Source: Xanthostigma xanthostigma
Lineage: Eukaryota; Arthropoda; Insecta; Raphidioptera; Raphidiidae
Length of the DNA stretch: 64,000 nt
NCBI GenBank assembly: GCA_963575645.1
Contig: OY754470.1
Coordinates: forward strand, 12,098,501-12,162,500
Direction: 5' to 3'
Under the pieces are notes generated by a model. That model saw only the letters and a program-made list of their open reading frames with translations, made no database searches and was not told where the DNA came from. The translations under genes were made by a program, and so were the position numbers. This document shows, piece after piece, positions 21,250 through 33,216 of this stretch (within the stretch, counting starts at the first letter, position 1; every line of letters starts with the position of its first letter).

Positions 21250-21925
21250 TAGGGGTGTGCGATTAGTGAATTGTTGGTCTCGAGCCAAGTATTAAATAAA
21301 TACTCTATTTTTGAGTCGAGTCGACTGTCGAGTAGTATCTATTTTGCGGTCTTTCCAGGGGAAATGAAATATACACAGGTATATATCATATAAATTAATA
21401 CGCTAAGGTTAAAGATGTTTGCCTCCCTTTTTAGAAAAAAACTCACAATTTCTCCACATAAATTATATATCATTTTACAGATAATTGCTTGCTCTACTGA
21501 CATCGACAACTAAAAAATTTATTATTGCTTTTGTTTTTGTAAATTAATTAAAATACAGCAACGCTGAATAACGTCTGCCATCTAACCTTCATATTATTGT
21601 AATACAACAGACACAATACTGCATACTGCCATCTAACGGCTTTAATTTTGAAACAGCGAGCAACGCTGAACAACGTCACAGCAATGCTGCATGATGCCAT
21701 CTGACGGCTTAGCTCAACGCTTTTGCTACTTGCGCCTCTATATGACAATTTTAGTAAAATATTTCTTCGATCTGTCATCTGAGCTTCATATTGTAATACA
21801 ACAAAAAGAAGCAGTGTGCAAAATTAGAAACGAATTGAATACCTGCAATCATATTTAAAAAATAATTTTGTAAAGTGATAATTATTATACTTATTTAGTG
21901 CGAATAATTCGTACAGGTCACACTA
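21250..21925 (+). mobile_element. Family G element, copy 1
   Basis: The reverse complement of most of this block is at 55550-55985, and both copies end at the same CACTAG boundary. Shared blocks: TTTGCCTCCCTTTTTAGAAA, CTTGCTCTACTGACATCGAC, AACGCTGAACAACGTCACAG, ATTCGCACTAAATAAG (complement). This copy has an extra internal ~115-bp duplication around ACGTCTGCCATCTAAC. The left end CTAGGGGTGTGCGATTAG resembles hAT ends, but no target duplication was found. Confidence 0.65.
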
Positions 21926-22403
21926 GTTCTACATGCATATACTAATATTATAGTAGTACAAATAAGTGTTCGGTCAACGGTTAGACAACTGCAATTTGTT
22001 TAGTAGATTATTGTGATGGCCAATTGTGCTTTGAAGCTTATTACGTTGCAAATGTCTGACCTAAAAAAGGTAATTTAACTGACTTCACATTAATAATTTT
22101 GTGTCTGTATTTATTTTTTTATAAAGACCAAAATGATAATTTACGTATTTGTGTACCTTTTTAGAAATATCTGACACATGATCATGGTCGCATACCTAAC
22201 CAAAAATCAAACAGCCCTGCTTAAGAATAGAATTAAATCCCAAGATAATTTAAGAATAAGATTTTCTTCAAGCAGTGGAATTATATTGTGCGACTAGTGA
22301 GAGAAGGAGAAGATTCCATGAGCGTGAAATTTGCCGCACGAGCGTAGCGAGTGCGGTAACACGCGAGCGAAATATTCTCCCTCAATCAATGGTCGCACAT
22401 AAT
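21926..22403. other. Unassigned; GC-rich GCCGCACGAGCG block
   Basis: 22290-22400 contains an inverted GCCGCAC/GTGCGG pair flanked by GTGCGACTAGTG and GGTCGCAC, similar in style to the small palindrome at 42177-42213. No gene. Confidence 0.4.
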
Positions 22404-22780
22404 ATTTTATTCAACTAGCACGAGTAATATGTAATCGGGGCCCTGATAAAAGAGGGAAAAATAATAAATCACTTCATTGATTGACGTACCCACCGCCCTC
22501 GATGCACACAAGATGGCCCTGACTTTCGCTGAATTGCGATGCTGTTTTCATATATACAATACAGCCTACCACGTTCCTATTGGTCCAGAAGCTGTGCAGT
22601 TTTTTTTCATTATTTAACGGCTTTGGATTGTTACTGCGTTCCTATTGGTCCAGAAAATTCATTATCGTACAGTACGGCTCATTATTAGCACTCTACGCGT
22701 CAACATGAAGTAATTTATTATTTCTCCCGAATTTAGCAAGGCCCCGAAATTATATATTACTCACGCGTGTTGAATAAAAT
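22404..22780. mobile_element. MITE with ~75-bp degenerate inverted ends
   Basis: Left arm ATTCAACTAGCACGAGTAAT ... GAAAAATAATAAATCACTTC pairs imperfectly with right arm ATGAAGTAATTTATTATTTC ... ATTACTCACGCGTGTTGAAT. The central part is GC-richer. No clear target duplication. Confidence 0.6.
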
Positions 22781-23047
22781 AATTTAGTGTCTTCAGAAAT
22801 TGATTTTTCATCTAAACAAATTCATTGAAAGGCGTAAAAAAGTATTATAAATGAATCCCTAGTAATATCATATTGTGTTAATGCTTTGGACATCATTGCA
22901 TAGAAGTTGTTGCTCACATGACGTTAGGAAGACACTGAAAGTAGAAAATATGTCGTAGTCGTCATTACTGATTCGGAGAGAAGGCTTCTTAATTGTCGCC
23001 TCAACTTTCTTTCTTTCTTTATGTCTCTTTTCCGTTTTGTTCGTTAG
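22781..23047. other. Possible intron with strong pyrimidine tract
   Basis: Ends in TTTCTTTCTTTCTTTATGTC, then TCTTTTCCGTTTTGTTCGTTAG, an unusually good splice acceptor. No other content recognised. Confidence 0.35.
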
Positions 23048-23122
23048 GTCTGCAACATCAAGCTCCTGACGATTAAGCAGAAACTACACTCATGGCAATG
23101 CGAGCCCAATGTCGTACAATAA
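23048..23122 (+). CDS. Candidate 3'-terminal exon, unrecognised
   Basis: Directly after the strong acceptor a phase-0 frame reads VCNIKLLTIKQKLHSWQCEP and reaches TAA at 23120-23122. Another frame in the same GC-rich block (to 23246; YTHGNASPMSYNNEA, then SKLECIGGLVEENDECRP) is also open, as is one on the minus strand, so the true frame cannot be decided. AATAAA occurs at 23283-23296 and about 23323, fitting a 3' UTR. The GC content is about half in a one-third background. Treat it as a possibility only. Confidence 0.3.
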   Translation, partial: VCNIKLLTIKQKLHSWQCEPNVVQ

Positions 23123-23246
23123 TGAGGCCACAATGATCGTCAAACGTTCGAAACTGGAATGCATTGGAGGGCTGGTCGAAGAGAACGACGAATGCCGACC
23201 AGACTCCAACCCGAGTCAAAAGAGCCGCTTTGTTTGACAATGTTCC

Positions 23247-24226
23247 AATGTGTCTGGCCACACATTCGTCGGTGGTGTTTCAATAAAATCAATAAATTAG
23301 CATGCATAATAACAAAAAGTTTCAATAAACATATTTGGGAATGCGTATTTAAATACTAACACAACTAGTCATTTTGTTGTTGAAATAGAAAAACAAGATG
23401 TTTTTATTTTTAAGCGGTTTTATTTAACTTCACGTTTCGTATATTTGTTTGTTTGTAAAAAATTGTAATCAAAATCTTCATGGTTGAAGATTTGTTGAAA
23501 TGAGTATTGAAAGGTGTTATAATTATAGTGCTAATACCTACTGCATAATAATTAGTGTTCTGGAAGCAAATATTCGCCAAAGAGCACTAACTTAGCCAGT
23601 CGATAGTTAGAGCTATGCTGCTGGTGCTTTAATGAAGTAAAGGGAAACAAACATTGTAAGAAAATATTTGCCAATGACTATTTGACCAGGCCGTGGTCCT
23701 AGCTTACTAACGAATAAAAAGATTTCGTTATTTAAAAATCGAGATTGATTAAAAAAAATCACTGGCGGGTGGCGGCATCCTTCAGCCCTCACAGGTTGGG
23801 AGAGACTGTCACAATGCGTCTTTTGTAGCAAGACACTATACGTGATGTTTTTCCTTTTTCGTCGGATACGTTCAAAATATTATAAGCTGTGTAAACTACG
23901 CTATACAATAATAATATTACAAATCTATAATATATTTGTGAACAAGGGAAGGAGTGGCAGATAGACAGCCAGTGTACAGCTATTGTAACTATAGAAGCAT
24001 CCTTGATTTATTTATGTATGTATAATTGTGTTATGAAAATATAATGTAAATAACAGATTATGGTAATGCGATGTCAGAACGTGTCACGGTATCCAAGCCG
24101 CGGCTCTGCCGGGGTGTCCAAATACAATCCAACAGGCGTGCAACACAAACACCGTTGTTACACCAGGATACGTTCAAAACTAACGTTGAAAATCATCCTA
24201 AATTACAAGTGGATGGTGTATAACAC
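23247..24226. other. Possible 3' UTR, then unassigned
   Basis: Polyadenylation-type AATAAA signals near 23283-23330, then AT-rich sequence with chance open frames. Confidence 0.35.
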
Positions 24227-25208
24227 TAGTGATATCTCGAATAATGATTTTGCCGAAAATCGAATACCGAATATTCGGCAACGTTCTCGGCCGAAGCGTC
24301 GAATATTCGGCGGCCGAAAGTTCGACAAAATATGTGTACATTTCGCAGGTGACAGGTTATTACCTGTTTCATTACGGTGCGTACGTATTTGTTTTATTTG
24401 CGAGTGGATTATGTCACAACACGCATTATTTGCTCATTGTCAAATCAAATTGTATTACTGATAGTCTTTATTGCTAAAAAATATCACTGTTTGTTCACCA
24501 AAAGCTTTTCGAAATGGTACCATAAAAAAATCGCCCATTTTTGACTAATATTAAAAAAATTGGTTGTCTGTAAAGTCGGTTTACGGCCGATAGTTTTACG
24601 TGATAACGTATTCCGTAATACATAACCTAAATTCTACATATAATAATTATAATAATTCGAATCTATGATATTGCATCTTTCGCTTCAAATTTAGGTTGAT
24701 TTTATGTATTAAAATACTCACCACCTATAATAATAATTGTTTTTTTTTAACTTTCTTTCTTTCGTATTTATTTTAAGTCTCAAAGATTAATTGTCATCAT
24801 ATTTTGAAAACAATTGTTTCACTGTTTATATAAAATTCCAAAACCTACTTACAATATTTAAGTATTTTCATACGTCAAAAAATTGATTTTTATAATGATA
24901 AAATTTGTATGAAAACGATTTTTTCGAGAGATGAGACCTAGCTAAAACGATTTTTGCCCCCCAAAATCCCTTTTCAGTAAATTTCATCCAAATCGTTAGG
25001 GCCGTTTTCGAGAAAAGCACGCACAAGGTCAGGCGGAACGTTAGGAACGTTACACTTTTTCGTGCATGCAGCCGGTGTTTTATCAATTTATAAGATTGGT
25101 GATTCATCAATTTATAAGACGTTATCACGTCAAAAAATAATAAAACTGAATATTAAAAAAAAGAGTTGCCGAATATCGAATAGTAGCTGAATATTCGTGG
25201 CATCTCTA
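24227..25208. mobile_element. hAT-like element containing a family B insertion
   Basis: Ends TAGTGATATCTCGAATAATG and, inverted, TAGAGATGCCACGAATATTC. Subterminal CGAATATTCGG palindromes lie on both sides. Flanks GTATAACA and GTATAAAC may be a decayed 8-bp duplication. A family B element on the minus strand fills 24553-25137, so the carrier element itself is only about 400 bp. Confidence 0.55.
24553..25137 (-). repeat. Family B element, copy 1 (complete)
   Basis: Minus strand begins TTTTTTGACGTGATAACGTC, passes ACACCGGCTGCATGCACGAA and ends TATTACGGAATACGTTATCA, then CGTAAAACTATCGGCCGTAA and ACAGACAACCAATTTTT. ACGTGATAACGT near the start and ACGTTATCACGT near the end are inverted copies of each other. 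Non-coding; class unknown. Confidence 0.8.
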
Positions 25209-25300
25209 GTATAAACTAACCGTTTATTTGGACTAAGCTACTAGTACGTACGTTATAGTACTCTGTAAGACTTCAATTAATTCACATTTCTATATTATTA

Positions 25301-26024
25301 TTTTTTTGACGTGATAACGTCTTATAAATTGATGAATCACCAATATTATAAATTGATAAAACACCGGCTGCATGTACGAAAAAGTGTAACGTAACGTTCC
25401 TAACGTTCGTAACGCGTAACGCATAACGCATAACGCGTAACGCATAACGCGTAACGTTCCGCCTGACCCTGTGCGTGCTTTTTGCTAATTTCTCGCTCAA
25501 TTTAAATCAGATCGGTTTGAAACCAGTCTTAAACGAAAGAGGAGAACATTTTACATAGATTTCGTATAACAGAATTTGCCTAAACAGTTTTTTTATACAA
25601 ATTTATAAAGAAAAATATTTTATACAAATTTATATAGAAAAATAGCTGTATAAATGCAATGTTGTCTAATGCATGGCGCGACGCGGTCGGTTGTCTTTGT
25701 TTGCCGTACATGGAAATTAGAAGCAAACGTATGTCTTGTCTTAACATGAAAACGGCTGCATTTCTAATGTTTAATTCAATTTTTTGACATTAGTATATTG
25801 TGAAATGCAACGCCTTCTAAGTTAAGTATTGGAATAACTAATTATTATTAGAACATAATACTTTGTAAGTTGCAAACGTCACTTTTGACATTTTTTATCA
25901 TTCCGACACCAAGGATAAGCGGATTGAAACCAAATTTTGGGAGGTTTAGGTTATGTATTACAGAATACGTTATCACGTAAAACTATCGTCCGTAAACCGA
26001 CTTTACAGACAACCAATTTTTTTT
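25301..26024 (+). repeat. Family B element, copy 2, with internal minisatellite
   Basis: Same ends as copy 1. An internal array of TAACGCG/TAACGCA heptamers (25385-25457) and a 45-bp scrap of family A (25898-25942, GCGGATTGAAACCAAATTTT) distinguish it. Copies 1 and 2 lie 164 bp apart in opposite orientation. Confidence 0.8.
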
Positions 26025-26077
26025 ATTTAAGGATTATTTGAGTTTTGCACCAATTCTTATTTTCACTTTATTATTTA

Positions 26078-26475
26078 ACTAGCTGCTCCCCGCGGCTTCG
26101 CACACTATCGTGATGAAACATAGTAGCGACAACAGTAGTGGATCCTTCGGCTATATATTATATATCCGAAACGACTGGACCGATTTTAACAGGACTTTCA
26201 CTGGCAGATAGCTGATGTTATAAGGAGTAACTTAAGCTATACTTTTATTTTATATATAATATATAGCAGAAGGCTGCACTACTGTCGCTACCGTGTTTCA
26301 TCACAATCGCGTGCGGAGCCGCGGGGACCAGCTAATATAAAAGTAGCATAAGTTACTCCTCATAACAACAGCTATCTGCTAATGAAAGTTCTGTCAAAAT
26401 CGGTTCAGTAGTTTCAGAGATTAGCCGGAACAAACAGACGGGCAGACGAAAACTTTAATTTTTTTTTCGTTATAA
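26078..26475. repeat. Inverted pair of RTE-type retroposon ends
   Basis: 26078-26255 (AGCTGCTCCCCGCGGCTTCG ... ACTGGACCGATTTTAACAGG) is repeated inverted at 26258-26475, which ends TTCAGAGATTAGCCGGAACA-AACAGACGGGCAGACGAAAA and a T run. The ACCGATTTT/GTTTCAGAGATTAGCC wording is typical of insect RTE-like 3' ends. Confidence 0.65.
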
Positions 26476-27571
26476 GTAGGTACATACATTTAGTAAAAAA
26501 AGCTGTTATTTTCGAGGACACCGAAAACGGCATCCAGCGTATAATATCTTTCTCAACTTATCAGGATTGTACCTATTCGCTCATTTAGTCTCAATTAGTT
26601 TTAATAGGCCCAAAATAAATAGTTAGATTCATAACCTATAGATCCGGACGCTAATGACCTTTGATGTCGATGCGTCCATAAATAACTATATATAAAAAAA
26701 AAGGTTTGCACTCCGGGAATGCCAGCGAAAGTGAAAACTTGAATATTAAGATCAAAATGGTTTGTATCATAGATAGCATTTTTTATGTACGATATTTCGA
26801 CGCTAGATGTCTAACGTTGTATAAATAAAAGTTTCCGTCTTACGCACACGTGACCGATCAGGACACGTGACCTGACGGCGAGTTTAAGATTTTTTACCCA
26901 TTACAAAAAAAGTGATCAACGCCGCTAAAGAAGTTTTCACTTCAAAAATTGTTATTTTGACATTAGAAACAGACACGTCAATTCTATTTATACTTCTGGG
27001 ATTAGATCCAGGAACTGGCGTTACTTCTAAAAGGAATACACAAAGGCTGTCTGAATTTAAATATAATTTATGAAACTTTGCAAACTTTCTACGTTTTTCA
27101 ACAAAATAAGATATAGGTACCAACAATTTGCACTATCATTATTTTACTATTAAATTTATTAACAGCTGTCTCTTCTTTATGAGACATTTGTTAATATTTT
27201 AAAATTAAGATAAAATAAAGACAAATCAAATCTTGAGCTGAATGAATAATGTGCGTTTTATTTATTTTTCAACTTACCCCTGTTGTTACGTATGGGCCGA
27301 AATACATTACAAGTTAGGACGTGGGTATGGTATAACTTGAACTACTCCATATGAGTGACAGATAGAGGATTGCCGCGTGATATTTTATGCCTCCGTTTGA
27401 CACTTCGATAGAAACCTATTTAAAATTAATGAAACCAATTTGAAAAGTATTTTGAAACGACGTTAACGTATCAACTAATTGTCATTATCTATACAGTCTA
27501 CACGTAAGAGCGTTTCTATGATAAGAAATAATTTTGGTAACAGGAACACTAAATTTTTTGTCGACATGCTT
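26476..27571. other. Unassigned sequence
   Basis: No recognisable gene or repeat. An 80-codon minus-strand open frame at 26884-27126 has no family features. Confidence 0.4.
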
Positions 27572-28148
27572 CAGCGTTGCCAGACGTCCCGATTTTGGCG
27601 GGACGTCCCGATTTTTAAATCAAAATTAAATGTCCCGCGCGGGACAGGCTCTGTCCCGCTTTTCGGGGATAACTCGAGGATAACTTTAAAAGAAGTTAAA
27701 TCTTCACAGAAATATCATGAATAAGTAATTCTTATAAATAATTATTCTCTTATTGTACGTTGCAATTTGTAACACTCACTCCACAGACTATTGTTTGAAA
27801 CGCCATATTTTTCTAATGAATAAAACTTTTTTGATTTTGATTTCTGTTTTTTTTTTTTTTTATTCTGAACACGAATAAGACTCAACTATTTAACGATAGG
27901 GTAAATCTGATTTAAAATATTATATTTCTATTAAAATACATTTTCTATGGCTATTTTTGCTACCTATATCTATTGTCACGTAAACGTAATTTTAATTCAA
28001 ATAAAAAGATAAATAGGTATTTGAAAACTTCTGATTATATGTATATACGTTTTTTTACTATGTCCCGCTTTCGACGAAAGAATCCCGCTGATTTCACACA
28101 AAGAGTTCCAAAATCCCGACTTGGCAAAAAAAAAAACTGGCAACGCTG
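27572..28148. mobile_element. hAT-type non-autonomous element, exact TSD
   Basis: Terminal inverted repeats CAGCGTTGCCAG and CTGGCAACGCTG are perfect 12-mers. Flanks ACATGCTT at 27564-27571 and 28149-28156 are an exact 8-bp target duplication, which defines hAT. Subterminal GGGACGTCCCGATTTT and GTCCCGC motifs recur at both ends. The inside (about 580 bp) has no transposase. Confidence 0.9.
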
Positions 28149-28156
28149 ACATGCTT

Positions 28157-28632
28157 GCATAATATGTGTGGCGTACAGAGAGTATCAGGTATGGCACATG
28201 GGGAATGAGGGGATCGGATGGTTAGACAAACAAACAGACAGATAGACAGATGAAGATTGATCTCAGCCGGAGCCCACCTTCTACAGCCGTGTGAGATCAG
28301 CCTGTTGTCGGTTGCGCCAACTTTAAACGTTAGACATATTTTTCGGCAGTACTGAAGATATAGTAATTTATGGGTTGTAATGGTTTTGCCTAAAATTAAC
28401 AAAGTAGCGTAAAAAAAACATCAAAACTGAACCAAGTGGACAAGAAATAAAAAAAAATTTTTGCCGTACTTCCAAAACGTTTTAATATAATCAAAGTTTT
28501 ATCTATCCAAATGTGACAAAATATCAATTTTAAATTTAAAATCAAGACAGAACATTGTCAGCGGATAAAACTATAAAATAATAATAATTAAATTATTAAA
28601 CGACTGAAAATTAAAAAAAAATATTTTTGTTC
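28157..28632. other. Unassigned sequence
   Basis: Contains ACAGACAGATAGACAG and GATCTCAGCCGGAGCCC around 28220-28280. No gene recognised. Confidence 0.4.
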
Positions 28633-28972
28633 TTACTTAGGTCGAAAGTACGTATTTCCGGCATCAATTTTAAGGCAGAAAGTGTAACATTTGTGCATAG
28701 GTGGGATTATACGCACTGATGCAGTAAGTACATACTTTCGACCGGTTATAAAGAAAAATAGTTATTAAGTACACCGCTCCATGAGACTGCTGCTACTGCC
28801 GCCAGCCAATAGTCACGAACAGCTGTCATTCGTGTTTTTACGTATAACCTCAAAGCTGTTTGCTTGGCTGTTATCTCTGTTTTGATATAATTAATAAGTA
28901 TTTAATTAATTAATGTAATCAATAAGCATACTTTCGACCAAGGTGTATAGAAAAATAGTATACATCACACGG
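28633..28972 (-). mobile_element. Family C element, copy 1
   Basis: Reverse complement matches 44568-44760 and 45260-45397: ends CTATTTTTCTATACACCTTG-GTCGAAAGTA, middle AACGAATGACAGCTGTT-CG, then GGTCGAAAGTATGTAC and CTTTCTGCCTTA-AATTGATGCCG. The outermost bases are near TA, which would fit a Tc1/mariner-type duplication, but this is not certain. Confidence 0.65.
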
Positions 28973-29585
28973 ACAGAAGTTCGTATGCCCTCGGCCCAAC
29001 TCGGGCGTCATGACGCGCAGTGCGAGAATCTCAAACTTTCTGCCTTTGTGGTGTAATATATTATTAAAAACGATCACTGAAATCAACCTGTACCTTGGAT
29101 TTTACAAGAATGGAAAAAAATAACACGGTCGACAGAATAAAATTTGATTAGCGAGAGTATTAAAATTAATTCAATGTAAGAAATTCTAAAATTTGTTGAA
29201 ATAATTATGGTATTTATATTACGAAGTTTACCTCAGGCTGTAAAATAAGTAATCATTTGAACAATTTTATTATAATAAAAAAATAATGACGTGTTAATCC
29301 AAAGCAATTATAGGTACATATATAGAGTAATTTTAGTTGTGCGTAGATTATTATTTATAACTAAAACATCCACAATAATTATTATTATAGGTTATACTAT
29401 CAGCACGCCATCGTGTATTCAACATTTTGTAGTTCTTAGAAAAAACATTTATAGTTTACAGTGTCTACATAAAGAATCCGTTTGTTGTGAATTGAGTTGA
29501 AAAAGAGGAATTTTGATAATTTTTGGATTTTGCAAATACCTAACTGTATAAAAAATAAAAATGTTTGATTGACTTTAAAAAAACA
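28973..29585. other. Unassigned; GC-rich start
   Basis: 28980-29055 is GC-rich and shares CTTTCTGCC with family C. The rest is AT-rich with no gene. Confidence 0.35.
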
Positions 29586-30478
29586 ATTACCATACCAACC
29601 CACAAGTAGGAACGGTACTAGTTTGGGTCGATAATCCCTTTTCCAAATTTTATAATATTTTTTTCGTTTTGAGGTTTCCCAAATCCAAAATAGTTGGCAA
29701 AACCAAAAGTGCACATCCCGCAAGTTTTCCACTGTATAATAAAAATTAAAAAAAACAATTGAAAAAATATTTTAAAAAGATTAAAAATTTAAAGAAATAA
29801 ATAAGTAAAAATTAAAGAAAAAATTAAAATACTTGAAAAATTAAAAAAAAAATAGATAAGAAATACATATAATATAATAATATATAAATATCAAGTGGAA
29901 TAAAATGGAATAGAAAAACATGAAAATCAATAATATTGCCAGGAATCACTAGAATCGCTAGTTTAGCGGTAATATTATGTGCAAAACATATTTTTAGAAA
30001 ACACGATACAGGTCAATCGGATGGATGGATTGAAACCAAATTTTTGGAGGATGTTACATACGCAAATATAAAGAGCCCTATTGTTTTTGGGAAAAATCGG
30101 CACATGCGCAAAAGAGATATATAAGTATGCTATAATATTGTTTTTTATATAATAATGGTATACTTTTCATAACGGGTTATTATTCTATTTATCTTTTCAA
30201 GAAAGTTTTGTTAAAATTTTTTTTTCATTACTTTATATTATGTAGTTTCGGAAATATTTTGAAAATAAAAAAATCAGCTTTTCTTACACCACGCGGAACG
30301 TATTATACAAGGTAATCATGCCAACGAATAGCAAATATCTTATTTAAAACTGACCATTACCCGCATCACGATATCAGTAATTTTATTCTCTTTGTTATAA
30401 ATACTATATCAAATGTCACTATTTTTGGAGTTGGAATGGTCTCCTTGCCCAATTCGCTGGAATTTTTTTGTACAAAAT
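29586..30478 (+). repeat. Family A copy 7, split by a SINE
   Basis: 29586-29695 is the family A 5' end (ACCATACCAACCCACAAGTA ... GGTTTCCCAAATCC). The family resumes at about 29983 (AAAACATATTTTTAGAAAAC) and runs to GTTGGAATGGTCTCCTTGCC-CAATTCGCTGG. The gap is a SINE in minus orientation. Confidence 0.85.
29696..29945 (-). mobile_element. SINE, copy 2, nested in family A, head lost
   Basis: Same 3' tail as 13937-14271 (AAAATAGTTGGCAAAACCAA read on +) and the same A/T-rich body to TATCAAGTGGAATAAAAT. The tRNA-like head is lost: A and B boxes are not present. Confidence 0.75.
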
Positions 30479-31919
30479 AGCAAATTTGGTGATAAATAGA
30501 TAAGCAAAAATTGTTCAATTTTGAGACCGTGATTTAACAATAGTAGTTTTTTACTTATGGGAACTTTTAAAAATCATTAAAGAAAAATTTTCAAATAGAG
30601 TATTAATTCCTTTGGCATTTCTTTCATTATAACATCAAAAACGAAATATTTTCTGGTTTACAAATTCAATCCGGGAATATACGGAATATATTTTTTTTTA
30701 ATATGAGAATTTATAATATTTCAATATAGATAATAATTTTTTGTTTTTGATTTTTACTTTGCTACTTGCTTCGAGGCAAATCTTGAGGCAAAGTGAATGT
30801 CTATTAGACAGTCCAAATTTTGCACGTTTGCCGTTTGTTGCAATTTTAAATCAGAACACTACCTTGCGATGCTATTTAAAAATTCTCTGCCCTGTGTGCC
30901 ACTGTTTATTATAGGCATTGAAAAACGATTATCTGGCAATTCATAGAAGTTGAATTAACTTATAATTAAGAAATAACAAGTTTCTTTATCTCAACATTAT
31001 ATCTGAAGTTTTTTTCTACTTATTCTTGAAGGCAACTTTATAGATGAACAAACGTATTGTAAAGAGCGCGTTTATAATTTTCTATAAGTAGATGTTAATA
31101 AAAATATAATAATTGATTGTAGAACTTAACCATTATTCTCTAAAAAAATACAAATTATAGAGGCAAGGAAATAATAGATCCTGGTGGGTTATTATTCGAG
31201 CTATATTCAAATAATATGCAATTTCAACTTTAAAAACGTGATTGATACCTTTCTTAGGATTCAAAATTCCGTATAATGATCTATAATCAAATATACTAAA
31301 ACGTATTTTTCTGTGTAACCAAATTATATGTTAAAACCGCAAAATTTATTCAGGTATATTATTAGCAGTGAGTTCTGTCGTTTTAGAATGACTCACGGCG
31401 ACATGCTAAAGCAGTAAACCATGTAATATATATTCTGTTTTAAAGTTTTTGCAAATGTGTAAATTTTGCATTCGAGACAGAAACTGCTGTCTGATTACCA
31501 GAACTTTAAGACAACAAACAACAAATATTGGTCAGTTTTGACTTGGCTAAATCAATAATCTAATGATAAGAACAAGAAAACTCAGTGTTTGTATTTGTTA
31601 AAATCTTAATAAAAAGATTCTTTTTATAAAAGATTTTATTTTAAGTATGTGTTTTAGTTTTTAATTTAGAGTCTGGCCCGTTAACATATCCTAAATCTTA
31701 TAAATGGCCCTTTAGAAAAATCAGTCTGACATCTCTGCACTAGATTAGCATACCCAGCACAAACGAGCAAACATTGCAAGTTTCGTAAAGTGCAGTAGAC
31801 ATAGAGCAGTTGCGGCTCAGCAGGATTAGATAGACATTGTAGGTAACCGACTTACGGTCGTTGCTGGTTGCAGGTGCTGATCCAATGTACGCTACTCCGT
31901 TAAATAACACGAACAGGGT
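30479..31919. other. Long AT-rich stretch, nothing recognised
   Basis: About 1.4 kb with no supported feature. Confidence 0.5.
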
Positions 31920-32644
31920 TTTTCAGTTCGTGATGTCGACAAAGTAACGATACGATACGAAACTACTCGTTACTCTAGAATACCCGAAGTAACGATTACC
32001 GATTTGAAAAGTAAATCGTTACTTTTACTTGAATGATTACTATTGATTATTGATTACTATTGATTATATTGATTACTATTGATTATTGATTACTTTTGAT
32101 TATTGATTACTATTGATTATTGATTACTATTGATTATTTTATTATGCGAGTATAAGGATATTTATTGAGTTCCTGCGAACCTTAAGATTTCGGAGCACTA
32201 CAAAGGAGCCGCTGATAGCTGATACGTATAATATAAATATGCCGCCGATATCAATAGCCCTTAGCAAAATTAATTGTGTATTATTGTATTGTTGATATGT
32301 TGATATTTCGCGGTCAGTAATCGTCTTGTGTCGATATTTAGGTATTTTATTCAGTACTTTTTTATACGCAATATTATTTGTTGGTTCAGACACTACGTAC
32401 TACATTTTATGTACGTAACTTAAGTAATCAAAGTAACCAGTAGTTGAAATGATGACTTAATACCCAAGTACCTATAGTAGTAACGAATACATAAAAGTAA
32501 CGCTAATCGACATCACTAGTATGTAACCTAAGTAATCAAAGTAACGAGTAGTTGAAATGATTACTTAATACCAAAGTACCGAATAGTAACGGATACTTAA
32601 AAGTAACGATAATCGACATCACTATAATTTTCAGTTCGTGATGT
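31920..32644. mobile_element. Block with tandem arrays between 17-bp direct repeats
   Basis: TTTTCAGTTCGTGATGT occurs exactly at 31920-31936 and 32628-32644. Between them the block starts CGACAAAGTAACGATAC and ends GTAACGATAATCGACATCAC, which together with the flank gives inverted GTGATGTCGA ends. It holds a TTGATTACTA array (32037-32136) and two 108-bp units (from about 32415 and 32522; TAAGTAATCAAAGTAAC). The direct repeat could be a long target duplication or a shorter hAT-like one (TTTTCAG) plus chance. Confidence 0.6.
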
Positions 32645-33216
32645 GCTGGTCGTGTTGGATAAGTGTACGCGACTTTTAAGAGTTACTTTTGGGATTCGAT
32701 CTTTACTCGTATTTAACAAAAATTTAGATTCACCTGGCAAATAAACAAACATTATCAACCTGAATTATTATACGATTGCCATTAATAAACCATTTAGTTA
32801 TAAATTCTTGGTGCTGATAAATTACACCTAAGCATTTTAGCTTGCATTAAAAATGTTACATCAATATTGCTGTATGTTATATATTAACTACTACATGTTT
32901 ATTATACAGGTAGAATGATTGTACACAGCATCGAACCCATAATTATTAGATATAAATAACTCGTTGTCTTCGTAGCTCGATAATAACGTTTATATTAACA
33001 AATCGTCTTAACGTCATGGATGGGTAAATTTACAAAAATTCTTAAAGTTATTAAATATATTTTTGCTCGATCTCCTATAAAATAACTGCTTTTAATGCCT
33101 GTATAGTCGCTGTGTACAATTACTCTTTTTCGCACTAGTGCGTTAAGTAAAACAAAAATAATTACCACTTAAATATCAGCCTAGTAGGCGTTGCTGTTAT
33201 AAAAAGTCATCATATA
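32645..33216. other. Unassigned sequence
   Basis: AT-rich; nothing beyond a CGCACTAGTGCG palindrome near 33131. Confidence 0.4.
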
